Assembly (NCBI RefSeq): GCF_904849725.1
Contig: NC_058520.1
Span: forward strand, 539,886,083 to 539,950,082
From: Hordeum vulgare subsp. vulgare
Taxonomy: Eukaryota > Streptophyta > Magnoliopsida > Poales > Poaceae
DNA: 64,000 nucleotides
Reading direction: 5' to 3'
The notes beneath the pieces are model-generated. The model was not told the origin of the DNA. It saw only the letters and a list, made by a program, of their open reading frames with translations, and did no database searches. Below, piece after piece: positions 21,915-34,524 of this stretch (position 1 is the first letter of the stretch; each line of letters begins with the position of its first letter). The position numbers and the translations under genes are program-made.

Positions 21915-24900
21915 GTCTCCCACTTGCACTAGAGTCAATAATCTAGTTCACATCACCATGTGATTCCAACGAATCCAACACCCATATAGTCATGGGGTCT
22001 GATCACGTCTTGCTCGTGAGAGCGGTTTTAGTCAACGGTTCTGAAACTTTCAGACCCGTGTGTTCTTTACAAATCTTTATGTCATCTTATAGATGCTGCT
22101 ACTATGTGCTATTCGGAAATACTCCAAATATCTACTCTACTATACGAATCCGTTTCACTACTCATAGTTATTCGGATTAGTGTCAAAGCTTGCATCGACG
22201 TAACCCTTTACGACGAACTCTTTAACCACCTCCATAATTGAGAAAAATTCCTTAGTCCATCAGTTACTAAGGATAAATTTTGACCGCTGCTAGTGATTCA
22301 ATCATGGATCACTCTCTGTACCTCTCAACAGACTTTGAGTCAAGGCACACATCAGGTGCGGTACCCAGCATGGCATACTTCAGATTCTACGGCCAAGGCA
22401 TAGAAGACGACCTTCCTCTATTCTCTTTATTCTGCCGGGGTCGGGTTTTGAGTCTTACTCAAATTCACACCTCACAACGCAACCAAGAACTCCTTCTTTG
22501 CTGATCTATTTTGAACTCCTTCAAAAACTTGTCAAGGCATGCATCTTGTTGAAACTTCCATTAAACGCTTTCGATCTATCTCCATAGATCTTTGATGCTC
22601 AACGTTCAAGTAGCGCAATCCAGGTACTCCTTTGAAAATTCCTTTCAAACAAACTTGTATGCTTTATAGAAATTCTACATTACTTCTGATCCACAATATG
22701 TCAACCACATATACTTATCAGAAATTCTATAGTGCTCCCACTCACTTCTTTGGAAATACAAGTTTCTCATAAACCTTGTACAAACCCAAAATCTTTGATC
22801 ATCTCATCAAAGTGTATATTCCAACTCTGAGATGCTTGCACCAGTCCATTGAAGGATCGCTGGAGCTTGCATACTTGCTAGTATCTTTAGGATCGACAAA
22901 ACCTCCTGGTTGTATCACATACAATGTTTGCTCAAGGAAACCGTCGAGGAAACAATGTTTTGACATCCTATGTGCAATATTTCATAAATAATGCAGCAAC
23001 TACTAACATAATTCCAACAGACTTTTAGCATCGCTACGAGTGAGAAAGTCTCATCATAGTCAACTGTTTGATCTTGTCGGAAACATCTTTGCGACAAGTC
23101 GAGCTTTTCTTAATAGTGACTTATCACCATCGTCGTCTGTCTTCCTTTTAAAGATCCATCTTTACTCAACAGTCCTATGACCATCAAGTAGTTCTTCCAA
23201 AGTCTACACTTTGTTTTCATACATGGATCCTCTCTCGGATTTCATGGCTTCCGGCCATTTGTCGGAATCCGGGCCCACCATTGCTTTCTCCATAACTCGT
23301 AGGTTCACTATTGCTCAACAACATGACCTCCAAGACAGGGTTACCGTACCACTCTGCAGTAGTACGCGACCTTGTCAACCTACGAGGCTTGTAGTAACTT
23401 GATCCGATGCTCGATGATCACCATCATCAGCTTTCACTTCAATTGGTGTAGGCGCCACATGAACAACTTCCTGCGCCCTGCTACACACTGGTTGAAGTGA
23501 TGGTTAAATAACCTTATCAAGTTCTACCACCCTCCCACTCAATTCTTTCGAGAGAAACCTTTCCTCGAGAAAGGATCCGTTTCTAGAAACAAACACTTTG
23601 CTTTCGGATCTGAGATAGGAGATGTACCCAATTGTTTTGGATATCCTATGAAGATGCATTTATCCGCTTTGGGTTTGAGCTTATTCGACTGAAACTTTTT
23701 CACATAAGTGTCGAAGCCCCAAACTTTCAAGAAACGACAGTTTAGATTTCTCTAAACCTCAGTCTATACTGTGTCATCTCAACGGAAATACGCGGTGCCC
23801 TATTTAAAGTGAATGCGGTTGTCTCTAATGCATAACCCATAAACGATAGTGGTAATTCGATAAGAGACATCATAGCATGCACCATACCAAATAGTGCGTG
23901 GCTATGACGTTTAGACACATCATCACACTATGATGTTCCAGGTGGCATGAACTGCGAAACAATTTCCACATTGTCTTAACTGCGTACCAAAACTCGTAAC
24001 TCAGATATTCATTTCTATGATCATATCGTAGACAGTTTATCCTCTTGTTGCGACGAACTTCACTCCGAAACATAATTGGACTTTTCAATATTTCAGACTT
24101 GTGATTCATTAAGTAAATACTCTTGTATCTATTCAAATCGTCATTGAAGTAAGAACATAATGATATCCACTGCGTGCCTCAGCACCCATTGGACTGCATA
24201 CATCAAAATGCATCACTTCCAACAAGTTACTTTCTTGTTTCATCTCAATGAAAACAAGGCTTTGCTCATGTGGTATGATTTGCATGTCACTATGTGATTC
24301 AAAATCAAGTGAGTATAAAGATCCATCAGCATGGAGCCTCTTCATGCAATTTATACCAACATGACTCAAGCGGCAGTGCCACAAGTAAGTGGTATTATCA
24401 TCATTACCTCGTATCTTTTGGCACCAATATCATGAACATGTGTAACACTACGATTGAGATTCAATAAACCATTGAAGGTGATTATTCAAGCAAATAGAGC
24501 AACCATTATTCTCTTTAAATGAATAACCGTATTCCAATAAACACGATCCAATCATGTTCATGCTTAACGCAAGCACCAAATAACAATTATTTAGGTTTAA
24601 CACCAATCCCGATGGTAGAGGGAGCGTGCGACGTTTGATCATATCAACCTTGGAAACACTTCCAACACGTATCGTCACCTCGCCTTTAGCTAGTCTCCGT
24701 TTATGCCGTAGCTTTCATTTCGTGTTACTAATCACTTAGCAACCGAACCGGTATCCAATACCCTCACGCTACTAGGAGTACTAGTAAAGTACACCTCAAC
24801 ATCATGTATATCAAATATACTTCTTTTGACTTTTGCCAACCTTCTTATCTACCAAGTATCTAGAGTTGCTCCGCCTTAGTGACTGTTCCCCTCATTACAG

Positions 24901-26889
24901 AAGCACTTAGTCTCGGGTTTGGATTTAATCTTGGGTCTCTTCATTAGTGCAGCAACTGTTTTGCCGTTTCACGAAGTATCCCTTCTAGCCCTTGCCTTTC
25001 TTGAAACTTAGTGGTTTTACTAACCATCAACTATTGATGCTCCTTCTTGATTTCTACTTTCGCAGTGTCAAACATCGCGAATCGCTCAAGGATCATTGTA
25101 TCTATCCTTGATATGTTATAGTTCATCACGAAGCTCTCACATCTTGGTGGCAGTGACTTTGGAGAACCATCACTATCTCATCTGGAAGATTAACTCCCAC
25201 TTGATTCAAGCGATTGTCGTACTCAGACAATCTGAGCACACGCTCACCGATTGAGCTTTTCTCCTTTACTTTGTGGACAAAGAATCTTGTCGGAGGTCTC
25301 GTACCTCTTAACAAGGGCACAAGTATGAAATCACAATTTCATCTCTTTAGAACATCACTTATGTTCCGTGACGTTTCAAAACGTCTTCGGCGCCTTGCTT
25401 CTAAGCCATCAAGTATTTTGCACTGAACTATCGTGTAGTCATCAGAAACGTGTATGTCGGATGTTCACAACATCCACAGACGACGCTCGAGGTGCAGCAC
25501 ACCGAGTGGTGCATTGAGGACATAAGCCTTGTGCGCAGCAACGAGGACAATCCTCTGCAAAATTTTCTACTATCAACTTTCAACTAAATTTTCTCTAGGA
25601 ACATATAACAACAGTAGAGCTATAGCGCAAGTTACATCGTAATTCGCAAAGACCATTAGACTATGTTCATGACAATTAGTTCAATTAATCATATTACTTA
25701 AGAACTCCCACTCAAAAAGTACATCTCTCTAGTCATTTGAGTGGTACATGATCCAAATCCACTATCTCAAGTCCGATCATCACGTGAGTCGAGAATAGTT
25801 TCAGTGGTAAGCATCTCTATGCTAATCATATCAACTATACGATTCATGCTCGACCTTTCGGTCTCATGTGTTCCGAGGCCATGTCTGCACATGCTAGGCT
25901 CGTCAAGCTTAACTCGAGTGTTCCGCGTGTGCAACTGTTTTGCACCCATTGTATGTGAACGTTGAGTCTATCACACCCGATCATCACGTGGTGTCTCGAA
26001 ACGAAGAACTGTCGCAACGGTGCACAGTCGGGGAGAACACAATTTCGTCTTGAAATTTTAGTGATAGATCACCTCATAATGCTACCGTCGTTCTTAGCAA
26101 GATAAGGTGCATAAAGGATTAACATCACATGCAATTCATAAGTGACATGATATGGCCATCATCACGTGCTCCTTGATCTCCATCACCAAAGCACCGGCAC
26201 GATCTTCTTTTCACCGGCGTCACACCATGATATCCATCATCATGATCTCCATCAACGTGTCGCCATCAGGGTTGTCGTGCTACTCATGCTATTACTACTA
26301 AAGCTACGTCCTAGCAATATAGTAAACGCATCTGCAAGCACAAATGTTAGTTTAAAGACAACCCTATGGCTCCTGCCGGTTGCCGTACCATCGACATGCA
26401 AGTCGATATTAACTATTACAACATGATCATCTCATACATCCAATATATCACATCACATCGTTGGCCATATCACATCACAAGCATACCCTGCAAAAACAAG
26501 TTAGACGTCCTCTAATTTGTTGTTGCATGTTTTACGTGGTGACCATGGGTATCTAGTAGGATCGCATCTTACTTACGCAAACACCACAACGGAGATATAT
26601 GAATTGTTATTTAATCTTATACAAGGATCTCCTCGGTCAAATCCGATTCAACTAAAGTTGGAGAAACCGACACTTGCCAGTCATCTTTGAGCAAAGGGGG
26701 TTACTCGTAGCGGTGAAACCAGTCTCTCGTAAGCGTACGAGTAATATCGGTCCAAGCCGCTTCAATCCAACAATACCGCGGAATCAAGAAAAGACTAAGG
26801 AGGGCAGCAAAACGCACATCACCGCCCACAAAAACTTTTGTCTTCTACTCGAGAAGACATCTACGCACGAACCTAGCTCATGATGCCAC
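21915..26889 (-). pseudogene. Decayed Copia gag-pol (Angela type)
   Basis: Fragments in the order gag, protease/GAG-pre-integrase, integrase, reverse transcriptase read from right to left on the minus strand. Gag is at about 25.6-24.9 kb (LSEYDNRLNQVGVNLPDEIV), GAG-pre-integrase at 24384-24133 (MWHCRLSHVGINCMKRLH), the integrase C-terminal part near 23730-23539 (KADKCIFIGYPKQLG) and the RT start near 23097-22915 (DQTVDYDETFSLVAMLK). No frame longer than about 90 codons survives, and the YVDD box is not readable. The polyprotein would have produced capsid, protease, integrase and RT/RNase H, and this copy cannot. Confidence 0.8.
26872..26888 (-). other. Primer-binding site of the minus-strand Angela element
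   Basis: Minus-strand TGGCATCATGAGCTAGG immediately inside the 5' LTR. It is a diverged form of the initiator tRNA-Met-type primer site (TGGTATCAGAGC) used by BARE/Angela. The same sequence follows the 5' LTR of the plus-strand copy at 37998. Confidence 0.75.
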
Positions 26890-29800
26890 TGTTGGAAAAC
26901 GTCGCATGGGAAACAAAAAATTTCCTACGCGCACGAAGACCTATCATGGTGATGTCCATCTATGAGAGGGGATATACGATCTACGCACACTTGTAGATCG
27001 CACAACAGAAGCGTTAAGAAACGCGGTTGATGTAGTGGAACGTCCTCACATCCCTCGATCCGCCCCGCGAACCGTCCCACGAACAGTCCCGCGATCCGTC
27101 CCACGATCCGCTCCGATCTAGTGCCGAACGGACGGCACCTCCGCGTTCAGCACACGTACAGCTCGACGATGATCTCGGCCTTCTTGATCCACCAAGAGAG
27201 ACGGAGAGGTAGATGAGTTCTCCGGCAGCGTGACGGCGCTCCGGAGGTTGGTGGTGATCTAATCTCAGCAGGGCTCCGCCCGAGCTCCGCAGAAACGCGA
27301 TCTAGAGGAAAAACCGTAGAGGTATGTGGTCGGGCTGCCGTGGCAAAAGTTGTCTCAAATCAGCCCTAAAACCTCCGTATATATAGGTGGGAGAGGGGGA
27401 GCCTTGCCTTGGGGTCCAAGGACCCTCAAGGGGGTCGGCCGAGCCACGGGGGGAGTCCTCCCCTTCCAAACCGAATCCAACTAGGTTTGGAAGGAGGAGT
27501 CCTTTCCCCTTTTCCCACCTCCTCTTTTTTTTTCTTTTCTCTTTGATTTTCTTCCTATGGCGCATAGGGCCTTCTTGGGCTGTCCCACCAGCCCACTAAG
27601 GGCTGGTGCGCCACCCCCAAGGCCTATGGGCTTCCCCGGGGTGGGTTGCCCCCCCCGGTGAACACCCGGAACCCATTCGTCATTCCCGGTACATTCCCGG
27701 TAACTCCGAAAACCTTACGGTATTCAAATGAGGTCATCCTATATATCAATCTTCGTTTCTGGACCATTCCGGAAACCCTTGTGACGTCCGTGATCTCATC
27801 CGGGACTCCGAACAACATTCGGTAACCAACCATATAACTCAAATACGCATAAAACAACGTCGAACCTTAAGTGTGCAGACCCTGCGGGTTCGAGAACTAT
27901 GTAGACATGACCCGAGTGACTCCTCGGTCAATATCCAATAGCGGGACCTGGATGCCCATATTGGATCCCACATATTTACGAAGATCTTATCGTTTGAACC
28001 TGAGTGCCAAGGATTCATATAATCCCGTATGTCATTCCCTTTGTCCTTCGGTATGTTACTTGCCCGAGATTCGATCGTCAGTATCCGTATACCTATTTCA
28101 ATCTCGTTTACCGGCAAGTCTATTTACTCGTTCCGTAATACAAGATCCCGCAACTTACACTAACTCACATTGCTTGCAAGGCTTGTGTGTGATGTTGTAT
28201 TACCAAGTGGGCCCTGAGATACCTCTCCGTCATACGGAGTGACAAATCCCAGTCTTGATCCATACTAACTCAACGAACACCTTCGGAGATACCTGTAGAG
28301 CATCTTTATAGTCACCCAGTTACGTTGCGATGTTTGATACACACAAAGCATTCCTCCGGTGTCAGTGAGTTATATGATCTCATGGTCATAGGAACAAATA
28401 CTTGACACGCAGAAAACAGTAGCAACAAAATGACACGATCAACATGCTACGTCTATTAGTTTGGGTCTAGTCCATCACATGATTCTCCTAATGATGTGAT
28501 CCCGTTATCAAGTGACAACACTTGCCTATGGTCAGGAAACCTTGACCATCTTTGATCAACGAGCTAGTCAACTAGAGGCTTACTAGGGACAGTATTTTTG
28601 TTGGAAATATGCCCTAGAGGCAATAATAAAATGGTTATTATCATATTTCCTTGTTCATGATAATCGTCTATCATTCATGCTATAGTTGTATTAACAGGAA
28701 ACAGTAATACATGTGTGAATGAATAGATCACAATGTGTCCCTAGCAAGCCTCTAGTTGGGTAGCTCGTTAGTCAATAGATGATCATGGTTTCCTGATCAT
28801 GGGCATTAGATGTCATTGATAACGGGATCACATCATTGGGAGAATGATGTGATTGGCAAGACCCAATCCTAAGCCTAGCACTAGATCGTATTGTTCGTAT
28901 GCTAATGCTTTTCTAATGTCAAGTATCTTTTTCCTTCGACCGTGAGATTGTGCAACTCCCGGATACCGTAGGAGTGCTTTGGGTGTATCAAACGTCACAA
29001 CGTAACTGGGTGACTATAAAGGTGCACTACGGGTACCTCTGAAAGTGTCTGTTGGGTTGGCACGAATCGAGATCGGGATTTGTCACTCCGTGTGACGGAG
29101 AGGTATCTCTGGGCTCACTCGGTAGAACATCATCATGAGCTCAATGTGACTAAGGAGTTAATCACACGATGACGTGCTACGGAACGAGTAAAGAGACTTA
29201 CCGGTAATGAGATTGAACAAGGTATAGGTATACCGACGATCGAATCTCGGGCAAGTTCTATACCGACAGACAAAGGGTATCGTATACGGGATTGATTGAA
29301 TCCTTGACATCGTGGTTCATCCGATGAGATCATCGTGGAGCTAGTGGGAGCCACCATGGGTATCCAGACCCGGCTGATGGTTATTGGCCAGAGAGGTGTC
29401 TCGGTCATGTCTGCCTGTCTCCCGAACCCGTAGGGTCTACACACTTAAGGTTCGATGACGCTAGGGTTATAGGGAATTGTTGTACGAGGTTATCGAAAGT
29501 TTTTCGGAGTCCCGGATGAGATCCCGGACGTCACGAGGAGCTCCGGAATGGTCCGTAGGTAAAGATTGATATATAGGACGGATGGTTTTGGACACCGGAA
29601 GTGTTTCGGGCGTCACCGGTAATGTACCGGGACCACCGGGACCACCGAAGGGGGGAAATGACCCCGGGAGGCTAGATGGGCTAAGTGGGGAAGGGAACCA
29701 GCCCCTAGGTGGGCTGGTGCGCCCCCCACCCAGCCCATGCGCACCAGAGAAAAGGGGGAAGGGGGGAACCCTAGCATAGGTGGGCCTAAGGCCCACCAGA

Positions 29801-30474
29801 GGGGTGCGCCACCCCTCCTCCCTGCCCTGGCCGCCGCCCCCTCTCCCATCTGGGGCTGCCGCACCCCTTGGGGGTGGGAACCCTAAGGGCTGCGCCGCCT
29901 CCCTCTCCCCCTATATATAGATGAGGGTTCGGGGCTGTTTGAGACACGGTTTTCATCTCTCTCTCGGCGCACCCCTGCTCCTCTCCTTCCTCCTCTCTGC
30001 CGGCGCTTGGCGAAGCCCTGCCGGGAGACCTCGTCTCTCCACCGCCACCATGCCGTCGTGTTGCTGGACTTCTTCCCCAACCTCTCCCTCCTCCTTGCTG
30101 GATCAAGGTGCGGGAGACGTCACCGGGCTGCACGTGTGTTGAACGCGGAGGTCCCGTTGTTCGGCACTAGATCGGAATCGCTGCGAGTACGACTCCATCA
30201 ACCGCGTTCTAGCAACGCTTCCGCTTAGCGATCTTCAAAGGTACGAAGATGCTCTTACCCCTCTCTCGTTGCTGGTCTCTCCATAGGAAGATCTGAACAT
30301 ACGTAGGAATTTTTTTGAATTTATGCTACGTTACCCAACAGTTTTGTCTATGTATCCACACATGCAGTGTGTTTCCAATCAATACAATTATAGCATGGAT
30401 AATAAACGATTATCATGAACAAAGAAATATAATAATAACTAATTTATTATTGCCTCTAGGGCATATTTCCAACA
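26890..30474 (-). repeat. 5' LTR of the minus-strand Angela element, interrupted by a solo LTR
   Basis: 26890-28598 plus 30346-30474 reconstitutes an LTR of about 1.84 kb, collinear with 20076-21914. The break falls in 'gggacagtgttttgtctatg' (intact at 21774-21793), where a solo LTR was inserted and the target was duplicated. A TATA box (minus) lies near 27375-27390. Confidence 0.9.
28599..30340 (+). mobile_element. Solo LTR of an Angela-related Copia family
   Basis: 1742 bp, from TGTTGGAAATATGCCCTAG to ACGTTACCCAACA, flanked by ATTTT (28594-28598) and GTTTT (30341-30345), a duplication with one mismatch. The uninterrupted paralogue at 21.8 kb reads GTTTT, so the left copy mutated. A TATA box (CCCCTATATATAGATGAGG) lies near 29909-29927. 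There is no internal domain, so LTR-LTR recombination removed the rest. It shares the U3 start with Angela but diverges in the GC-rich middle, pointing to a related but distinct family. Confidence 0.85.
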
Positions 30475-30755
30475 GGTCGTGCCTCTCACGAAGCCAAAAA
30501 TATGCCTCTTTTGCAGAATTAAAACCGTGCCTTTCATGGAAAAAATAGAAAACATGCTTTTCCCTTTCCGAGAGGCACGACCGTACCTCTCGCGAAGGGA
30601 AAACCATGCCTCTTACGTAAGCAAAACCGTGCCACTCGTTAAAAAACAGAAAGCGTGTTTTTTACTCTTTCCGAGAGGCACGTCTGTGGCTCTCGCTAAG
30701 GCAAAACTGTGCCTCTCGCGGAAGAAAAATCGTGCCTCTCACAGAAGCATGGCTA
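30475..30755. repeat. Minisatellite of ~100-bp unit, right part
   Basis: Units built on 'gagaggcacg...cgtgcctctcgcgaaggcaaaaccgtgcctctc...cagaaa...gtttttactctttcc' start near 30580 and 30676, spaced about 95-100 bp, with a partial first unit from 30480. Together with 20010-20075 this gives about three to four copies split by the Angela insertion. The internal GTGCCTCTC word also repeats every ~30 bp. Confidence 0.6.
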
Positions 30756-30766
30756 TTGGATCGGTG

Positions 30767-31542
30767 TGGTTGACTAGAGGGGGGGGGGGGGTGAAAGGCA
30801 ACTAACAAATTTTAAACTTTTATTTAGACAAAATAGGTTGTCTAGATATACAACTAGGTGAGCAACCTATATGATGCTAACAACAACAATAATAAGCAAG
30901 AAGTAAATACAAGTAAAGGTAAGAAATAACCACAAGTGGAACCGACGAAGACGAGGATGTGTTTCAGAAGTTCCTTCCATTTGAGGGGAAGTACGTCTGC
31001 GTTGGAGCAGTGTGGATGCACAATGCTCTCCAAGATGCCACTAAGGCAACAGTATTCTCCTCACGCCCACACACAATGCGAGGAGCCATGATTCCACTAA
31101 GTGGTTCCCTTGAAGGTGGTGACCGGACCTTTACAAACAAGGCTGGGCTCTCTCCACAACTTAATTGGAGGCTCCTAAAGAAACCACGAAGCTTCACCAC
31201 AATGAAATATGGCTTCGAGGTGACCTCTTCCGTCTAGGGTGCTCAAACACCCAAGAATAACAAAATCCACACAAAAAAACTTTGGGGGAATCAATTTTCC
31301 TTTGGTGGAAGTGTAGATATATATCTCCTCCTTCAATCCCTAGCAAGACAACAAATTTGGGTGGCTAGGGAGAGAGATCGGGAAAGAAAGCTTGGAGTGC
31401 ATCAATGGTGGAGAGAGATGTTAGAGATAAGACAGAGGTGGAAGAAAGCCCCTTTATATAGGCCCCCACTTTCTAACCGTTCCAACGTTTTTACATGGCA
31501 GCGGTTCAACCGGTGGCCGGGATGAGGGATCGATAGAATATT
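30767..31542 (-). mobile_element. Truncated Sirevirus-like LTR, minus strand
   Basis: It starts (plus) TGGTTGACTAGAGGGGGG with a run of about twelve Gs and then 'tgaaaggcaac', the reverse complement of an LTR 3' end of the style ...CCCCTCTAG. A minus-strand TATA (CCTATATAAAGG) lies at 31451-31462 and an 'accggt/ccggtggcc' palindromic part near 31506-31520. It breaks off at 31542, where the next element starts. No internal domain or second LTR is seen. Confidence 0.5.
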
Positions 31543-31932
31543 TGTCTAGAGGGGCGGGGGTGAATAGACTACTTGTCGTGATAAAATTTCTCGCCTAACA
31601 GAATTTCTAGGAGGGCAGAAATCTAGCAGTTCTAACAAGTCTAGAGCACCCTACACATGCTAGTCAACATATATGGCAGCGGAAAAGTAAAGACTTCGCA
31701 CATGTAAAGGAGTAGAGATTAGGACATCAAACACAATGGGTTGACACAATGATTTGTGGCATGGTTTCGATAGGTGGCGTTATCGTACGTCCATGTTAGT
31801 GGAGACTTCAACCCACAGAGGGTAACGGCTCCGAGAGTCCACGGGGGCTCCACCCACGTAGGGTTCACAAAGAAGCGGCCTTGTCTATCCCACCACGGCT
31901 TCCGTCCATGAAGGACTAGCCTTACTCATGGT

Positions 31933-31937
31933 AGATC
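31933..31937. repeat. Target site duplication AGATC
   Basis: Identical to 44813-44817. These 5-bp repeats flank the plus-strand Angela element and mark its insertion into the Sirevirus 3' LTR. Confidence 0.9.
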
Positions 31938-34169
31938 TGTTGGAAATATGCCCTAGAGGCAATAATAAATTGGTTGTTATTATATTTCCTTGTTCATGAT
32001 AATCGTTTATTATCCATGCTAGAATTGTATTGATTGGAAACTCAAATACATGTGTGGATACATAGACAACACACTGTCCCTAGTGAGCCTCTAGTTGACT
32101 AACTCGTTGATCAAAGAGGGTCAAGGTTTCCTGGCCATAGACAAGTGTTGTCACTTGATGACGGGATCACATCATTAGGAGAATGATGTGATGGACAAGA
32201 TCCAAACTTTAAACGTAGCATATGATCGTATCAGTTTATTGCTACTGTTTTTGTGCATGTCAATTTATCTGTTCCTATGACCATGAGATCATGCAACTCC
32301 CGGACACCAGAGGAATACCTTGTGTGTATCAAATGTCGCAACGTAACTGGGTGACTATAAAGGAGCTCTACAGGTATCTCCAAAGGTGTCTGTTGGGTTG
32401 GCATGGATCAAGACTGGGATTTGTCACTCCGTGTGACGGAGAGGTATCTCGGGGCCCACTCGGTAATACAACATCACAACAATCCTTGCAAGAAATGTGA
32501 CTAAGGAGTTAGTCACGGGATATTGTATTACGGAGCGAGTAGAGAGACTTGTCGGTAACGAGATTGAACTAGGTATGGAGATATCGACGATCGAATCTCG
32601 TGCAATTAACGTACCGAAGGACAAAGGGAATAGTATACGGGATTACATGAATTCTTGACATAGAGGTTTAACCGATAGAGATCCTCGTAGAATATGTAGG
32701 AGCCAATATGGACATCCAGGTCCAACTGTGTAATACCCCAGATGTAACCCTTGCCATATTTGGGACCCTTTCCTATTTTGGATCATGATTTCAATACTAT
32801 GGAGTTATCATTTCATGTGGTCATTTCATGTCATCACCTTTGCGTCATGGCATTCATTGCATTCATGTCTATCCCTTTGTGTTGTTGTTGTTGTTGTTTG
32901 ATCCATGATGAATGCTAGTGTGCTTGTGTTGGATGTGGTGGTGTTTTCAAATTAGGTTGCTTCCAAACTAGGTTTCAAAACCCCCCTTCTCCATTATTAT
33001 TTGAGCTCATGTTTTAACTTGTTAGAACCTGATTTAAAAATGTTGTTATTTTAGTGTGCTATCTTGTGATTGAGGGGCATTGACTTGGGGTTTTTAAAAC
33101 TTAAGTTAAATGTGGGTTTAATTACAAAAACAACATAGGAATTCTGTTTTTGCATTTAAATTAGTTGCTCGAGAAATCAGTTGTATATTTTATTTAAATA
33201 GGGCATAATTCCCTTATGCCCTAGGTATTTTTATTTTGTTGTCTTCAAACCCATGTGTGGGTTTGTGCATGTTTATTTGCAGGTGATATTTTAAATAAGA
33301 AAACCCTTTTGATTTGTATTCTCTGCTATCTGGCGCCAGGTAGGCTGGCTCCCTCCTTCCCCTGGCCCATCTCCTTTTTTTCCCAAGCGCGCAGCCCATA
33401 CCCCGTCCGTCTCCTTCCTCATGCGACGTCACTATGTACGACCGAAGGCCAGTCACTGATCTTCCTCCCCCATGATCTTGCGGCTCCAAGCGTGCCTCTG
33501 GAGGCCATTTAAGCGACTCGTCGCCCTCTCCAGCCCTAGGCCGCTCCATTTCCCCCTTCTCCTCTCCTTCGCGCCGTCAGGAAAGCCGTCCGACGCCGAC
33601 GCCATGGTAGGGCTTCGGTGAGCTCGCAACATGCAGCAGTTCGTGTGCTCCTGCGCCTCTTCGTCAGCACCAGGAGGACGCGGTATCTCTGGAGATTCCA
33701 TTCCCGCCGCAACCGGACGTTGACGGCTTCTTCCACGACGTCCACGACGTCGACTACTTCCCCTGCTGCCGGCGACCTCCTCTGCTCCGGCTCGTCGATC
33801 TCCCTCCTCTCCTGTGCCGGATCAACGCCTAGAACCTAGGTGAGCTGCGCACCGTCTTCCCCCGCTCCTTCCCTCTATGTCAGCGCGTGTAGTTGGGTGC
33901 AGCGACGCCTCGCCGTAGTAGCGCCATAGGAGCTCGAGCAGTAGCTGCCGCCGTAGTTCCTCGCAGTAGTGGTAGCGCAAGGTAGGCCCTTTTCCCGCGC
34001 TGGCTTCGGGAATGGGTTCCCCGTTTTGTCCGCATCCCTCGCCGGTGACCAGCCCCTCCGATGAGAGCCCGTGTGCTCGCCGGCGGCCGCCTCTGGTTCG
34101 GCCAACATAGTTGCAGGTGGCATCGAGGGGTATGCTCAAAAGAGCACCTTCCCCCTCCCTGTCAAGCAT

Positions 34170-34246
34170 CTCATCGTAGCCCGACTGGTATAGAGCATGG
34201 GCTTGTCGCCACAGGTCGTGGGTTCGAATCCCCGCAGACCCCTTTT
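34170..34246 (+). promoter_or_regulatory. tRNA-like unit 1: Pol III A/B-box pair and T-run
   Basis: TAGCCCGACTGG (34177-34188) resembles an A box. GGTTCGAATCC (34221-34231) is an exact B-box consensus. The gap between them is 32 bp, as in tRNA genes, and TTTT follows at 34243-34246. An acceptor stem cannot be formed and the T stem has only three pairs, so this is not a functional tRNA. It may be an internal Pol III promoter relic or a tRNA-derived (SINE-like) sequence. Confidence 0.5.
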
Positions 34247-34323
34247 GCTGTTTCATTTTAATTCAGAGTGTTGCGTCGTCAGGGTTAGCTTACCTGCTCT
34301 GTTGCTCTTACTAGAGAAGTAAC

Positions 34324-34400
34324 AGAGTGCTAGCGTAGTGGTGTGTGCTGGTGTGTTGTACCAGGGGGACCTGGGTTTGAGACCAGGGGCTCCCCCTTTT
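34324..34400 (+). promoter_or_regulatory. tRNA-like unit 2: Pol III A/B-box pair and T-run
   Basis: TAGCGTAGTGG (34331-34341) fits the A-box consensus TRGCNNAGTGG exactly. GGTTTGAGACC (34374-34384) is a B box with two mismatches, the gap is 32 bp, and TTTTATTTTTTT follows at 34397. A CTGG/CCAG stem brackets the B box. It starts 154 bp after unit 1 with identical internal spacing. There is no acceptor stem. Confidence 0.45.
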
Positions 34401-34524
34401 ATTTTTTTGTGGTTTCCCTTGTTCATACTTTTTTCCCTATTCCTTTTCTTGGGCAGCAAGTAAGCCTTGTTTCTTTTATCAAATCCAGTGGTATGCATTT
34501 CTTTTAATGCCTAGGATATTCATA

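Larger units (their letters stand above)
20076..30474 (-). mobile_element. Angela/BARE/WIS-type Copia retrotransposon, minus strand
   Basis: LTRs lie at 20076-21914 and 26890-30474 (the latter interrupted by 28599-30345; about 1.84 kb without it). They begin TGTTGG and end CCAACA. The flanking TSD is GGTCG on both sides. A primer-binding site (minus GTGGCATCATGAGCTAGG) adjoins the right LTR and a polypurine tract (minus AGTGGGAGAC) adjoins the left. The internal 5.0 kb carries only broken gag-pol. In the first ~170 bp the two LTRs differ at about 10 sites, many of them transitions, so the insertion is not recent. The next few hundred bases are closer. Confidence 0.9.

Noticed and set aside
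30767..31937. The two adjacent Sirevirus-like LTR ends as the pair of LTRs of one element
   Set aside because: They are in the same orientation without internal sequence between them, differ in sequence, and the second continues across the Angela insertion into pol.
34177..34246. A functional tRNA gene
   Set aside because: The A and B boxes and spacing fit, but no acceptor stem can pair, the T stem has only three pairs and the anticodon arm does not form. Reported as a tRNA-like unit only.
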